Shown here in pieces: positions 33,095-41,906 of a stretch of DNA of 64,000 nucleotides; position 1 is the stretch's first letter, and each line of letters starts with the position of its first letter. This DNA comes from Nitrosococcus wardiae. GTDB lineage: Bacteria > Pseudomonadota > Gammaproteobacteria > Nitrosococcales > Nitrosococcaceae. Under the pieces are notes generated by a model, which worked only from the letters and a program-made list of their open reading frames with translations, had not been told where the DNA came from and ran no database searches. The position numbers were made by a program, and so were the translations under genes. The stretch covers positions 2,561,659-2,625,658 of the forward strand of contig NZ_CP038033.1 in NCBI RefSeq assembly GCF_004421105.1. Reading direction: 5' to 3'.

Positions 33095-34093
33095 ATGGCG
33101 GGTAATAAAGACATTACCGTACCCCTACCTTCGGGGCGGCAGTTGACGGTTGAACAGACCGGTACGGTGCAGCGTTGCTTATTGGAGGGTAGGCAATTAC
33201 TCGGGGTGGAGGCGAATCCCGAGCAGCCCCATAGGCTGCGGGTTTTCAGGACACCAGACAGTCTCAGTGCCCTGCGCTCAGCAAGTTATGCCCTATTTGT
33301 TGGGAATCCCTCCGTAACCGTGCTGGTATTCGATCAGGCAGACGGGGTTTTAATTGATTCTGCCTTGATGTTTTATCACGCTGCCCAGCAATGGCACTTG
33401 TATCGGGATGCACTTTGGCAGTGGCCAGAACTCTGGCTGCAAGGCCAATCTCGCTTGGCGGCACCTACCCTTTATACGATGGGCGCAAATGGCCATTGCC
33501 ATCCGCTTCGGCCAGCTCGGCCAGAAGGGGAGGTGTATCGGCGATTTGATTATCAACTGGGAGCTTGGGTTTCGTTGCGTACTTTGGAGATTAACGAAGA
33601 CTTGGAGCGGTTCCATCGTTGGCAAAACAGTGAGCGGGTGGCTTGTTTCTGGCAGGAGCGGGGCACATTGGAACAGCATCAAGGCTATTTGCAAAGGCTG
33701 TTCGATGATCCCCGGGTGCTCCCCCTGATCGGCTGTATCAATAATGAGTCCTTTGCCTATTTTGAAGCCTATTGGGCGAAAGAAGACCGGATTGCCCCTT
33801 ACTATCAGGCTGATGACTATGATCGGGGGATTCATATGCTGGTAGGAGAAGAAAACCACCGCGGCCCTCATAAAGTGAAGGCTTGGCTAACGGCTTTATG
33901 CCATTACCTTTTTCTAGACGATCCGCGTACTCAGCGTATCGTTTCTGAGCCGCGTTTTGATAATCAAAAAATGATCAGTTATCTGCAAGCACATCGTTTT
34001 GCGAAGATCAAAGAGTTTGAGTTTCCCCATAAACGGGCTTCCTTGATGATATTGACGCGGGAAGCGTTCTTTGATCGCTGTACCTTGGGCTAA
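33095..34093 (+). CDS. IucB/VbsA-type N-hydroxy-amino-acid acyltransferase (GNAT)
   Basis: Protein of 332 residues. The C-terminal half is the siderophore-type GNAT fold: DLERFHRWQNSERVACFW, a catalytic-region block with FAYFEAYWAKEDRIAPYY, then GIHMLVGEENHRGPHK for acyl-CoA binding and RIVSEPRFDN. This family transfers an acyl group, commonly acetyl, from CoA to the hydroxylated side-chain amine of lysine or ornithine to complete a hydroxamate. Beside the ornithine-type monooxygenase it should make N5-acyl-N5-hydroxyornithine. No formyltransferase is present in the window, which argues for acetyl or a similar acyl group rather than formyl. The stop abuts the following open frame. Confidence 0.88.
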   Translation: MAGNKDITVPLPSGRQLTVEQTGTVQRCLLEGRQLLGVEANPEQPHRLRVFRTPDSLSALRSASYALFVGNPSVTVLVFDQADGVLIDSALMFYHAAQQWHLYRDALWQWPELWLQGQSRLAAPTLYTMGANGHCHPLRPARPEGEVYRRFDYQLGAWVSLRTLEINEDLERFHRWQNSERVACFWQERGTLEQHQGYLQRLFDDPRVLPLIGCINNESFAYFEAYWAKEDRIAPYYQADDYDRGIHMLVGEENHRGPHKVKAWLTALCHYLFLDDPRTQRIVSEPRFDNQKMISYLQAHRFAKIKEFEFPHKRASLMILTREAFFDRCTLG

Positions 34094-34129
34094 ATGCCGG
34101 AAAAACCGTTATTCAAAGGAGCAAAGATA

Positions 34130-35431
34130 ATGAATTTTCAGACCCTAAGCTATGACGTGATCGGTATCGGCTTTGGTCCGTCGAATCTGGCTATTGCCAT
34201 TGCCCTGGAAGAGCATCAACAGGCTAACAAGGCGCCGTTGGCTTGCTGCTTTATCGAGAAACAACCCGATTTTGAATGGCACGGTGGTATGTTGCTGGAT
34301 AATACCCATTTACAAGTTTCCTTTCTAAAGGACTTGGTGACCTTGCGTAATCCTAGCAGTCGATACTCTTTCATTAATTATCTGCATCAGCAGCGGCGCC
34401 TCGAATCCTTTATCAATTTGGGCACCTTTTTCCCGAGTCGCCTGGAATACAATGATTACATGCGGTGGGTAGCCACAGCGTTCAAGGATCGAGTCCATTA
34501 TGGGGAAGAGGTGATTGCCGTTGAACCCCTAGAGGAAAACGGCAAGGTTGAGTGGTTGCAGGTAGTGTCGCGCCTCAAGGAGGGCACCATTGAACATCGA
34601 TATGCCCGGAATGTGATTATCGGTATTGGTGGTTATCCCCGCATTCCAGAAGCATTTAAAGCACAAAAACATCCACGAATTATTCATTCATCCCAATATA
34701 AAAATTGCCACTCTCGTTTTAGCCGGATGGGCGAAAAGCCGCGGCTGGCGGTTATTGGTGCGGGGCAGAGTGCGGCGGAGATATTTAGGGATCTGATGGG
34801 CCGTTATCCCCAAGGGCGGATTGATTTGATTAGCCGCAGCCGGGCATTGCAACCCTCTGACGACAGCCCCTTTGTCAATGAGATATTTGATCCAGACTTC
34901 ACCGACGAAATATACCACACGCCTAGGGAGCAGCGACAATTGTTCCTCCGTGCATTCAGTCATACCAACTATTCTGTGGTGGATTTGCCCTTGATCGAAG
35001 AGATTTATGAGCGGCTTTATATGCAGCGCGTCACTGGTGATGTGCGGCATCGTTATTTTCCTTCCTGTCTCATCCAGGCAGTGAGTAGTTCAGAAGAACG
35101 ACTGCAGATCACGTTGTTCAATAAAAATACTAGCGAGCATAAGGAAGTGGAATATGACGGCATCGTCCTTGCTACAGGGTATCAGCGTGATGGGCACCAC
35201 AAGCTGCTGAGAGGATTGGAACCTTGGATGGTCTCCAGAACAGTGGAGCGCAGTTATCAGTTGCCCATGGCGAGGGAGTGTCAGGCGCGTGTATTTCTGC
35301 AGGGGTGTTGTGAAGAGACTCATGGCATTGCCGATTCCTTACTGTCAGTCTTAGCGATGCGCTCCAAAGAAGTGGTTGATTCCCTGTATATGCTTAATGA
35401 GTTAAAAGCCCCTTTGGAAAACACCGGCTGA
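34130..35431 (+). CDS. L-ornithine/lysine N-monooxygenase (PvdA/IucD/SidA family)
   Basis: Protein of 433 residues. The FAD-binding motif GIGFGPSNLA is at about residues 8-18, the NADPH-binding motif VIGAGQSAAEIF is in mid-protein, and the family's C-terminal DGIVLATGY block is present. The enzyme hydroxylates the side-chain amine of ornithine (or lysine), the committed step to hydroxamates. The start at 34130 follows a strong AAAGGAG at 34115-34121; the open frame begins 36 bases earlier without a good ribosome site. Substrate choice between Orn and Lys is not readable from the motifs, so ornithine is inferred from the expected product type. Confidence 0.92.
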   Translation: MNFQTLSYDVIGIGFGPSNLAIAIALEEHQQANKAPLACCFIEKQPDFEWHGGMLLDNTHLQVSFLKDLVTLRNPSSRYSFINYLHQQRRLESFINLGTFFPSRLEYNDYMRWVATAFKDRVHYGEEVIAVEPLEENGKVEWLQVVSRLKEGTIEHRYARNVIIGIGGYPRIPEAFKAQKHPRIIHSSQYKNCHSRFSRMGEKPRLAVIGAGQSAAEIFRDLMGRYPQGRIDLISRSRALQPSDDSPFVNEIFDPDFTDEIYHTPREQRQLFLRAFSHTNYSVVDLPLIEEIYERLYMQRVTGDVRHRYFPSCLIQAVSSSEERLQITLFNKNTSEHKEVEYDGIVLATGYQRDGHHKLLRGLEPWMVSRTVERSYQLPMARECQARVFLQGCCEETHGIADSLLSVLAMRSKEVVDSLYMLNELKAPLENTG

Positions 35432-35437
35432 GCCCCT

Positions 35438-36226
35438 ATGGCAGCTATTCCCCCTTTGGTTCCGTTGTTTGAGGGAGTATTGGCGCCTTATGAACCGGTG
35501 TTGCGGCTGCCTGATCCAAATTCACACTCGCAGGCGCGACCGGCCACGGATTTATTGCATCCCTCTACGCTGAATGAGGTAATGGCGCAATATTGGCCCA
35601 ATTGCCAGCATCAGGATCCGCGTGCTTTGCTTTCCATCTGGAGCCAATTTTATTTTTTGCGCCTGCTGCCGCCGGTGCTGGCCGCTAATCTGATAATGGA
35701 CTGGTCATTGTCGCTGGCATTGGATGGCATGAGTGTGGTTATTGGCGGCAATGGATTGCCTGTCGCCTTCGTTTTGCCGGATGAAGGGACCCCTTTGGGA
35801 GTGGGTGTGAGTGTACAGACTCGTTTCCAGGTGCTGAGCGAGCAGCATATGGCGCCACTCATCAGGGCTTGGTCATGCCAAACGGGGCTGTCGGAACGGG
35901 TCTTCTGGGGCAACGCGGGGCGCTACATAGATTGGCTGCTCACGCAATTTCAAGAACTGGGGCAGCCTTCGCAGGTATGGGCACCCTTGCAGGATTGGCT
36001 AAACCTGCCAGAGGATTGGAATGGTGAGCGCAACCCTCTTTACCAACTATACCGTTATTGCCCCGGCTCGAATCGGGAACCACCCCATCGAGTTCGACGT
36101 ACTTGTTGTATTCGTTACCGGTTATCCGGTATTTCTCTTTGCTCCGACTGTCCCCGCTCCTGCCGTTGCCAGCGATCCCCTCTTGAGATTGCCGGTGGCG
36201 TACGCCAGTCTCGACCCTTTTATTGA
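35438..36226 (+). CDS. fhuF: FhuF-type siderophore-iron reductase
   Basis: Protein of 262 residues, the family's usual length. The C-terminus carries the FhuF 2Fe-2S ligand pattern CC-x10-C-x2-C (Cys223, Cys224, Cys235, Cys238) after an RRTCC sequence. FhuF proteins reduce ferric hydroxamates in the cytoplasm to release iron. It follows the monooxygenase by 6 bases and is probably co-transcribed with it. Its last 7 bases overlap the 3' end of the convergent phosphopantetheinyl transferase gene. Confidence 0.88.
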   Translation: MAAIPPLVPLFEGVLAPYEPVLRLPDPNSHSQARPATDLLHPSTLNEVMAQYWPNCQHQDPRALLSIWSQFYFLRLLPPVLAANLIMDWSLSLALDGMSVVIGGNGLPVAFVLPDEGTPLGVGVSVQTRFQVLSEQHMAPLIRAWSCQTGLSERVFWGNAGRYIDWLLTQFQELGQPSQVWAPLQDWLNLPEDWNGERNPLYQLYRYCPGSNREPPHRVRRTCCIRYRLSGISLCSDCPRSCRCQRSPLEIAGGVRQSRPFY

Positions 36227-36924
36227 TCGGCTTCGGCCTGAATAAGCATCCAGCTCAGGAGCTGATCCCTCTCTTGGCGCCAATTAAACCGTAGAATTTT
36301 ATCTTCTTTCCAGCGATCGGAGAGGGTGGTTAACAGACGGATATGCTGTTCATCAATCAATTCCGCATCATGAAAATAGAAAGGCTGATGGGTCAAGGGA
36401 AATAGCGCCTTAAAGAGGCTTTCTTTCGCTGAAAAAGCCAAACTCACCCACTGCCCCCGCTGTGGCCCTGGCAGTCTATCTAGCCTACTTTTCTCAGACG
36501 GGGTCAGAATATCACCGGCTATTTCCTGTGCTTCTCTTTCAGGCAATATTCTTTCCCGATCTAATCCAATCCCTTGCCAATGATGGCCAAGACCCACTAG
36601 TGCGGCAGCTTGACCATTGGCATGGGTGATGGCTCCGGTTAGGCCTGTGGGCCATTGTGGCGCACGATTAGGCCCCATATCAGGGAACACAGGTTTGTGC
36701 TGCAGGGCCTTGATGGCAGCCTGGGCACAGATTCGTCCGGCCACATACTCAGCCTGGCGTTTACTTGCGGCCTGCTGGACCGAAGTGGGTAGTTCGAGCC
36801 CAAGTTGCTGGCAGAATAATGGCGGAATAGGCAATTCATGGTATGAACATTGGCTGAATATCAGGCCGGGACCCCATTGGGAGATAGTGGCCAGCGTAGA
36901 CGAGGTGGAACTTGCATCGTACAC
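36220..36924 (-). CDS. Sfp/EntD-type 4'-phosphopantetheinyl transferase
   Basis: Protein of 234 residues. The EntD-like pattern includes GAITHANGQAAALVG, GIGLDRERI and the catalytic FSAKESLFKALFP motif (WxxKEA-type with Phe and Ser variants). It activates carrier domains by attaching the coenzyme A phosphopantetheine arm to the serine of GGHS or GGDS, here presumably the four carriers of the two synthetases. The start is GTG at 36924. It is the only minus-strand biosynthetic gene in the cluster. Confidence 0.9.
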   Translation of the reverse strand: MYDASSTSSTLATISQWGPGLIFSQCSYHELPIPPLFCQQLGLELPTSVQQAASKRQAEYVAGRICAQAAIKALQHKPVFPDMGPNRAPQWPTGLTGAITHANGQAAALVGLGHHWQGIGLDRERILPEREAQEIAGDILTPSEKSRLDRLPGPQRGQWVSLAFSAKESLFKALFPLTHQPFYFHDAELIDEQHIRLLTTLSDRWKEDKILRFNWRQERDQLLSWMLIQAEADQ

Positions 36925-37010
36925 GGGTATCTCCTAGGCGCTTTGCTGCCGATATTTGCTCAAACCGGTATGGGCCTCTTCCGCTTCTCCCTAACCCCTT
37001 GCCTGGATTA

Positions 37011-37691
37011 CTACTTATCGACAGCTTCTCTCGGAAAGCGCTCCAAAGCCGCTTTACAAGATTTATCTTCCAGCCGACGGTAGGTGATCCAGCCAAGCTC
37101 ATAAGAGATGATTTGGTCAGAGGCCGACAGTTTTTTATTGGATTCATTTTGAACCCAGCCACTAGGGGTCACAAGCAAGATATTTTCCCGATCCAACCGC
37201 TTGTAATCGGTTCTGTTAAAACCAAAGGGCGCGCCACTATCCCGAAAGGGTTTCTCGGCTTTACCGGCATGGCATTCCCATCTATTCATTTTCCAGGGGG
37301 CGGTACATTGATAACGCAGCTTTCGCCCTTCATCCTGGTATGAGCGGCTCCAAACTTCTTGGGTCCAGCTTTCTTTGTCAGGATGATATTTCCACACTTC
37401 ATGGAAATGGGAAGCCACTTGATCAGCGTTCAACGTGGCATGTTGCAGGATAAATGCATTCTTTTCTTCCTGTTGAAAACCTATCCATTCCCTAATCGGC
37501 TCGTCAAGCGTGTACTTTTCAGCAAAAAGATCGTGAACGCCATCTTCTACAAAACGATAAGTCACATCAAAGCATCCCGCCAGGTTTTCTACATTACCCA
37601 TTCCCTGGGGCAAGGATTCTGCCGAGAGGGTACTTGCTTCACTGCCGAGAATAGCCATTAAACCTAATCTTAATATCTGGCGGCAATTCAT
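37011..37691 (-). CDS. DUF6607-like secreted protein
   Basis: Protein of 226 residues with an N-terminal signal sequence (cleavage near residue 24) and a soluble domain with the pattern GCFDVTYRFVEDG, EWIGFQQ, HEVWKYHPD and YQCTAPW. This resembles DUF6607, a family often found beside TonB-dependent receptors. The function is unknown. AGGAG precedes the ATG. It is divergent from the STN-containing receptor, and the shared upstream region has two Fur-like boxes, so a periplasmic or outer-membrane iron-uptake role is plausible. Confidence 0.7.
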   Translation of the reverse strand: MNCRQILRLGLMAILGSEASTLSAESLPQGMGNVENLAGCFDVTYRFVEDGVHDLFAEKYTLDEPIREWIGFQQEEKNAFILQHATLNADQVASHFHEVWKYHPDKESWTQEVWSRSYQDEGRKLRYQCTAPWKMNRWECHAGKAEKPFRDSGAPFGFNRTDYKRLDRENILLVTPSGWVQNESNKKLSASDQIISYELGWITYRRLEDKSCKAALERFPREAVDK

Positions 37692-37843
37692 TATCTTTGC
37701 TCCTGAGTTGAAGTTCTCTGGCTATCTGCCCCCACAAGGGAGGGCAGTCAATTCGCCATGGCTAGCTACCCAAACACAAGGGATGATCGGGACTTCCTTG
37801 ATTAATTTTAACCTACTAGTTAGTTAATAATATCAGTATAAAA

Positions 37844-37865
37844 AATAATAATAATTATTATTATT
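37844..37865. promoter_or_regulatory. Fur-like perfect AT palindrome, site 1
   Basis: A 22-bp perfect inverted repeat of AAT units. The 19 bases at 37844-37862 agree with the Fur consensus at 15 positions. It lies between the DUF6607-like gene and the receptor at 38148, on the DUF6607 side. Confidence 0.55.
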
Positions 37866-38025
37866 AAATGCTTCAATGCTTTAGTTGCTGTCGTCAGTAA
37901 CGTTGACCTGAAGAGCGGACCAAGATGCAGGCAGCAAGCAGTTGATTTATTAAATGATTTGAAAACCTACCCCTTCTGCAAGTTAGGGCCAAATTAATTA
38001 TTGCGAAAAGAAATTCTTTGTGTAT

Positions 38026-38044
38026 CATAATAATAATTATTATT
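38026..38044. promoter_or_regulatory. Fur-like AT palindrome, site 2
   Basis: A 16-bp perfect inverted repeat at 38029-38044. The 19-base window at 38026-38044 agrees with the Fur consensus at 15 positions. It lies about 100 bases upstream of the receptor start at 38148. Confidence 0.55.
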
Positions 38045-38147
38045 TTCATTCGTGTTTTAATACTGAAACAGCCGAGCAAGGGGAAATGTCGTACTCGAAA
38101 GAATATGGGGTCTGTTAATAACAACAAATAAGGAGTGGTTTTTTACC

Positions 38148-40526
38148 ATGCGAAAACGATTAGGTATCCCCGTGGTTTATTTGGGGCTACTGTTTATCAT
38201 CAACCTGACTCTGTTTCGGCCGGCCGCAGCCGATACTGCGGTCACACTGGATATCCCGGCCCAACCGCTGGACCAGGCGGTCACTGCCTTGGCGAACCAG
38301 ACTCAGTTGACCATTGGTGGCGATACTGGGCTATTGCGTGGCCACCAGGCGCCGGCCCTGCGTGGTAGCTATACTCCGGAAGCCGCCCTGGGGGCGCTGC
38401 TGAGCGGCACGGGGATTACTTACCGATTCACTGGCGCGAAAACGGTGATTCTGGAGCAGGCGGTGACATTGGAAGAGGAGGCGATGATGCTCGGACCCGT
38501 CGAAATCGAAGGGGCCGCAGAATCTGCCTTTGGGCCGGTTGAAGGATATCGTGCCGCCCGAAGTGCCACCGGGACTAAAACCGACACGCCGCTGATTGAG
38601 ATACCGCAATCGGTTTCTGTTATCACCCAGGAGCGGTTGCAGGACCAGCGTGCCGACAGTCTTGACGAAGCCTTGCGTTACACTCCAGGTGTGCAGGGCG
38701 AGACCTTTGGTTTTAACCCCCGCGCGACCTCATTAAAAATTCGGGGTTTCGATTCGATTAGTACGGGCCTTTTCCAAGATGGTCTCCAACTTCGTACTCC
38801 CACCACTTCGGGGGAGGCCTTTAACCCCGAACCCTATGGGGCGGAACGGATTGAAGTCCTGCGTGGGCCCGCCTCTGTCCTCTATGGCCAGAGCAGCCCC
38901 GGTGGCATTATCAATATTGTTACTAAACGGCCGCCGCAAGAACCGCTGCGAGAATTGCAATTCCTGGCAGGCAATTTCGATCGCTATGAAGGAAGGTTTG
39001 ACTTTGGCGATTCCATTGATGAGGGGGGGGTGTTTTCTTATCGGTTGACCGGTCTCGTTCGGGACAGCAACACGCAAGTGGATTTCATTGAAAACGATCG
39101 CCGGTTTATTGCCCCGGCCTTCACCTGGCGCCCGACTGAAAATACTTCTCTGACCTTTTTGAGCCATTATCAGGAAGATGAGCTAGGCGACTTCCAATTT
39201 TTACCTAGCCAGGGAACAGTATTGCCCAACCCCCATGGCAGCCTGCCAGCAAGCCGTTTCACAGGTGAGCCCGACTTCGACAATTTAGAGCGAACCGTGT
39301 ATTCAGTGGGTTACCTGCTCGAGCATCATGTGGGTGAGGCCTGGACCTTCCGCCAAAATCTCCGTTACAGCCACAGTGATCTGGACAGGGCTGTCGTGTT
39401 CAGCGCGGGTTTGCGGGATGATCTCCGGACCCTGGATCGGTTTGCTTTTGGCAATGACAAAGACCTAGGTGTTTTTGCCCTGGATAACCAGGCCCAGGTG
39501 AATTTTTCAACTGGCCCTGTTGAGCACACGCTGCTGGTGGGTCTTGATTACCAACATTTCGACGTTCGCAATTTGACTCCCTTCGGTAGTGCGCCTGCCA
39601 TTGATATTTTTGATCCCGTCTATGGGGCGCCGGTTCCTCCGCCTCCTATTATCAGCAATATGGATACTAATTTGGATCAAATCGGAGTTTATTTTCAGGA
39701 TCAACTCAAGCTCTATGATAAATGGGTGCTTTCGTTAGGTGGACGCCACGACTGGGCCAATACGGGGAGGATGAATAACCTAACAGGTGTGGATACTGAA
39801 CAGGATGACACTGAATTTACCGGGCGTGTCGGTTTGGTCTATCTCTCTGATATGGGTTTGGCGCCCTATTTTAGCTACTCGGAATCTTTCCTACCCATTG
39901 CGGATGTCAACCTGGCTGGGCAGCCTTTTGCACCGGAGACCGCCCGGCAGTATGAAATTGGCGTTAAATACCAGCCCCCTGGGTGGAACAGTTTTGTGAC
40001 TGTAGCAGCCTTTGATCTCGAACGGCAGAATGTGCGTACGCCCGATCCAAACAATCCCTTAAACCAGGTGCAAACAGGGGAAGTTCGCTCCCGCGGGGTT
40101 GAATTGGATGGGGTGGCAAGCTTTACTTTTGGTTTGGACTTGATTGCTTCTTACACTTACTTGGATGCGGAAATTACCAAGAGCAACGTTCCTGGCGAGG
40201 AGGGTGAGCGGCCCACCCAGGTACCGGAGCACCAGGGCTCAGTATGGGCCAAGTATACGGTTCAAAAGGGCCTTTTACGAGGGCTTGGTTTGGGGGGGGG
40301 CGTTCGCTATACCGGAGCCAGCTTCGCCAACACCCCAAACACTTTTGAAAGTCCGGATTTCACTATGGTGGATGCGACTATCTCCTATGATTGGCGTCAA
40401 TTCCGCTTCGCGCTGAATGCCAGCAACCTCTTTAATGAAGAGGCTTTCGTCTGCTTCAGCGGGGGTAATTTCTGCTCCTTTGGTCCCCAGCGCACTGTCG
40501 TTGGAACCATTCGCTATCGCTGGTAG
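38148..40526 (+). CDS. TonB-dependent siderophore receptor with N-terminal STN domain
   Basis: Protein of 792 residues. A signal peptide (to about residue 28) precedes a secretin/TonB short N-terminal (STN) domain with LDIPAQPLDQAVTALANQTQ and RGSYTPEAALGALLSGTGI. A TonB box region (MMLGPVEIEG), a plug (VSVITQERLQDQ, LRGPASVLYGQSSPGGIINIVTK) and a barrel ending in VVGTIRYRW follow. It resembles the ferrichrome/ferrioxamine/pyoverdine-type receptors for hydroxamate siderophores. STN domains usually signal to an anti-sigma factor, but no sigma/anti-sigma pair is present in this window. AAGGAG lies 12 bases before the ATG. It begins an operon with the PepSY gene. Confidence 0.93.
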   Translation: MRKRLGIPVVYLGLLFIINLTLFRPAAADTAVTLDIPAQPLDQAVTALANQTQLTIGGDTGLLRGHQAPALRGSYTPEAALGALLSGTGITYRFTGAKTVILEQAVTLEEEAMMLGPVEIEGAAESAFGPVEGYRAARSATGTKTDTPLIEIPQSVSVITQERLQDQRADSLDEALRYTPGVQGETFGFNPRATSLKIRGFDSISTGLFQDGLQLRTPTTSGEAFNPEPYGAERIEVLRGPASVLYGQSSPGGIINIVTKRPPQEPLRELQFLAGNFDRYEGRFDFGDSIDEGGVFSYRLTGLVRDSNTQVDFIENDRRFIAPAFTWRPTENTSLTFLSHYQEDELGDFQFLPSQGTVLPNPHGSLPASRFTGEPDFDNLERTVYSVGYLLEHHVGEAWTFRQNLRYSHSDLDRAVVFSAGLRDDLRTLDRFAFGNDKDLGVFALDNQAQVNFSTGPVEHTLLVGLDYQHFDVRNLTPFGSAPAIDIFDPVYGAPVPPPPIISNMDTNLDQIGVYFQDQLKLYDKWVLSLGGRHDWANTGRMNNLTGVDTEQDDTEFTGRVGLVYLSDMGLAPYFSYSESFLPIADVNLAGQPFAPETARQYEIGVKYQPPGWNSFVTVAAFDLERQNVRTPDPNNPLNQVQTGEVRSRGVELDGVASFTFGLDLIASYTYLDAEITKSNVPGEEGERPTQVPEHQGSVWAKYTVQKGLLRGLGLGGGVRYTGASFANTPNTFESPDFTMVDATISYDWRQFRFALNASNLFNEEAFVCFSGGNFCSFGPQRTVVGTIRYRW

Positions 40527-40541
40527 TTAGAGAGGATTCAC

Positions 40542-41792
40542 ATGCGGTTCTTCCTGGTACTTCTCCACCGCTGGTTAGGGTTGTTCATCGCCGTGTTCCT
40601 GTTGATCGCGGGCCTGACGGGGGCAGTGATCTCCTGGGATCACGAGCTGGACGAATGGCTTAATCCACAGCTATTCAAGGCCCAATCAGGGTCGGAGGAG
40701 GGAGGGGAGTCCCTATCCCCAGTGGCTTTGGCCGAGCAAGCAGAAGCCGCCGATCCGCGGGTGCGGGTCACCTATTTGCCCCTTGCAGCCGAGCCAGGCC
40801 ATACTGTGGTTTTGTTTGTTCAGCCGCGCATAGATCCGGCTACAGGAGAGGCTTTCGAACCCGGTTACAACCAGGTTGCGCTGGATCCTATCACGGGGGA
40901 GATCCAGGACCGACGCCTATGGGGCGAGATTGGACTTAACCGCGAAAATTTGCTGCCCTTTCTCTACAAATTGCATTACAGCCTGCATATCCCGGATGGC
41001 TGGGGCATCGAACTGGGCATTTTGTTCATGGGCATCGTGGGCATCGTCTGGGTGCTCGACAGTTTCATCGCCTTGTGGATTGCTTTTCCAAGCGCCAGTG
41101 CTTGGCGCAAATCCTTCGCCTTCCGCTGGCGCCAGGGCGGCTATAAGCTCAATTTCGACTTACACCGCTCCGGCGGTGTCTGGGTCTGGGGATTGCTATT
41201 AATTATGGCCGTGACCTCCGTCTCGATGAATCTTGAGTTCCAGGTCATGCGCCCCTTGGTATCCGTTTTCTCTAATCTAACTCCTAGCCCATTTGAAACC
41301 CGCACGGCCAGCCCGCCAAATCAACCTATTGAACCGCGGATTGATCGCGCCCGCGCCCTAGAGATCGCCCAGACCGAGGCAGATCGGCGTGGCTGGACGG
41401 TCCCGGCCGGCGGGATATTTTACTCGCCGGCTTATGGGGTTTACGGGGTCGGTTTCTTTACGCCAGGCAATGATCACGGTGATGGCGGTTTGGGTAATCC
41501 GCGCCTCTATGTGGACGGCATGGACGGCTCTCTCGCCGGTGCGGAGGTGCCGGGGACCGGGAGTTTCGGCGATATCTTCATGCAGGCCCAGTTTCCGCTG
41601 CACTCCGGACGTATCCTGGGTTTGCCTGGGCGCATCCTTATCTCCGTCATGGGGTTGATTGTTGCCATACTCTCGGTGACCGGCATTGTCATCTGGGCCA
41701 GGAAGCGCCGCGCACGCTTAGCTGCTGGGGTGCGTAAGCAAAATGCACCTGTAGCAACGGGGCCTTTACCGGTTGAATTTGGAGATCGCTAA
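40542..41792 (+). CDS. PepSY-associated inner-membrane protein (PiuB-like, iron-uptake reductase candidate)
   Basis: Protein of 416 residues with four membrane spans (about 10-32, 165-190, 220-240 and 365-390), two periplasmic PepSY-like regions and membrane histidines typical of the family: LLHRWLGLF, FLYKLHYSLHIP, FDLHRSGGVWVW and FPLHSGRILGLPG. Relatives are encoded beside siderophore receptors and are thought to reduce ferric siderophores in the periplasm with membrane heme or quinol electrons. It lies 15 bases after the receptor gene, on the same transcript. Confidence 0.85.
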   Translation: MRFFLVLLHRWLGLFIAVFLLIAGLTGAVISWDHELDEWLNPQLFKAQSGSEEGGESLSPVALAEQAEAADPRVRVTYLPLAAEPGHTVVLFVQPRIDPATGEAFEPGYNQVALDPITGEIQDRRLWGEIGLNRENLLPFLYKLHYSLHIPDGWGIELGILFMGIVGIVWVLDSFIALWIAFPSASAWRKSFAFRWRQGGYKLNFDLHRSGGVWVWGLLLIMAVTSVSMNLEFQVMRPLVSVFSNLTPSPFETRTASPPNQPIEPRIDRARALEIAQTEADRRGWTVPAGGIFYSPAYGVYGVGFFTPGNDHGDGGLGNPRLYVDGMDGSLAGAEVPGTGSFGDIFMQAQFPLHSGRILGLPGRILISVMGLIVAILSVTGIVIWARKRRARLAAGVRKQNAPVATGPLPVEFGDR

Positions 41793-41832
41793 AATCATGG
41801 AGGGGAAGGTTGACTGATGGGTTATTAGTAAT

Positions 41833-41851
41833 AATAATGATAATAAATCTT
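41833..41851 (+). promoter_or_regulatory. Fur-like box before exbB
   Basis: Fourteen of 19 bases match the Fur consensus (AATAATGATAAT core). It lies in the 114-base gap before exbB, 56 bases upstream of its start. Confidence 0.5.
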
Positions 41852-41906
41852 AATTATTCTTGGATGCATCTCCCTATTAATTTATAGCCGCGACCCCTGT
41901 AAGAAA

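Noticed and set aside
36021-36245. 74-codon plus-strand open frame at the end of fhuF
   Set aside because: It overlaps the cysteine-ligand end of fhuF in another frame and the end of the phosphopantetheinyl transferase gene; the fhuF frame has the diagnostic motif.
37844-38044. AAT-rich palindromes considered as a CRISPR or tandem-repeat array
   Set aside because: There are only two palindromes, of different length and without regular spacers; Fur-like sites are the better explanation.
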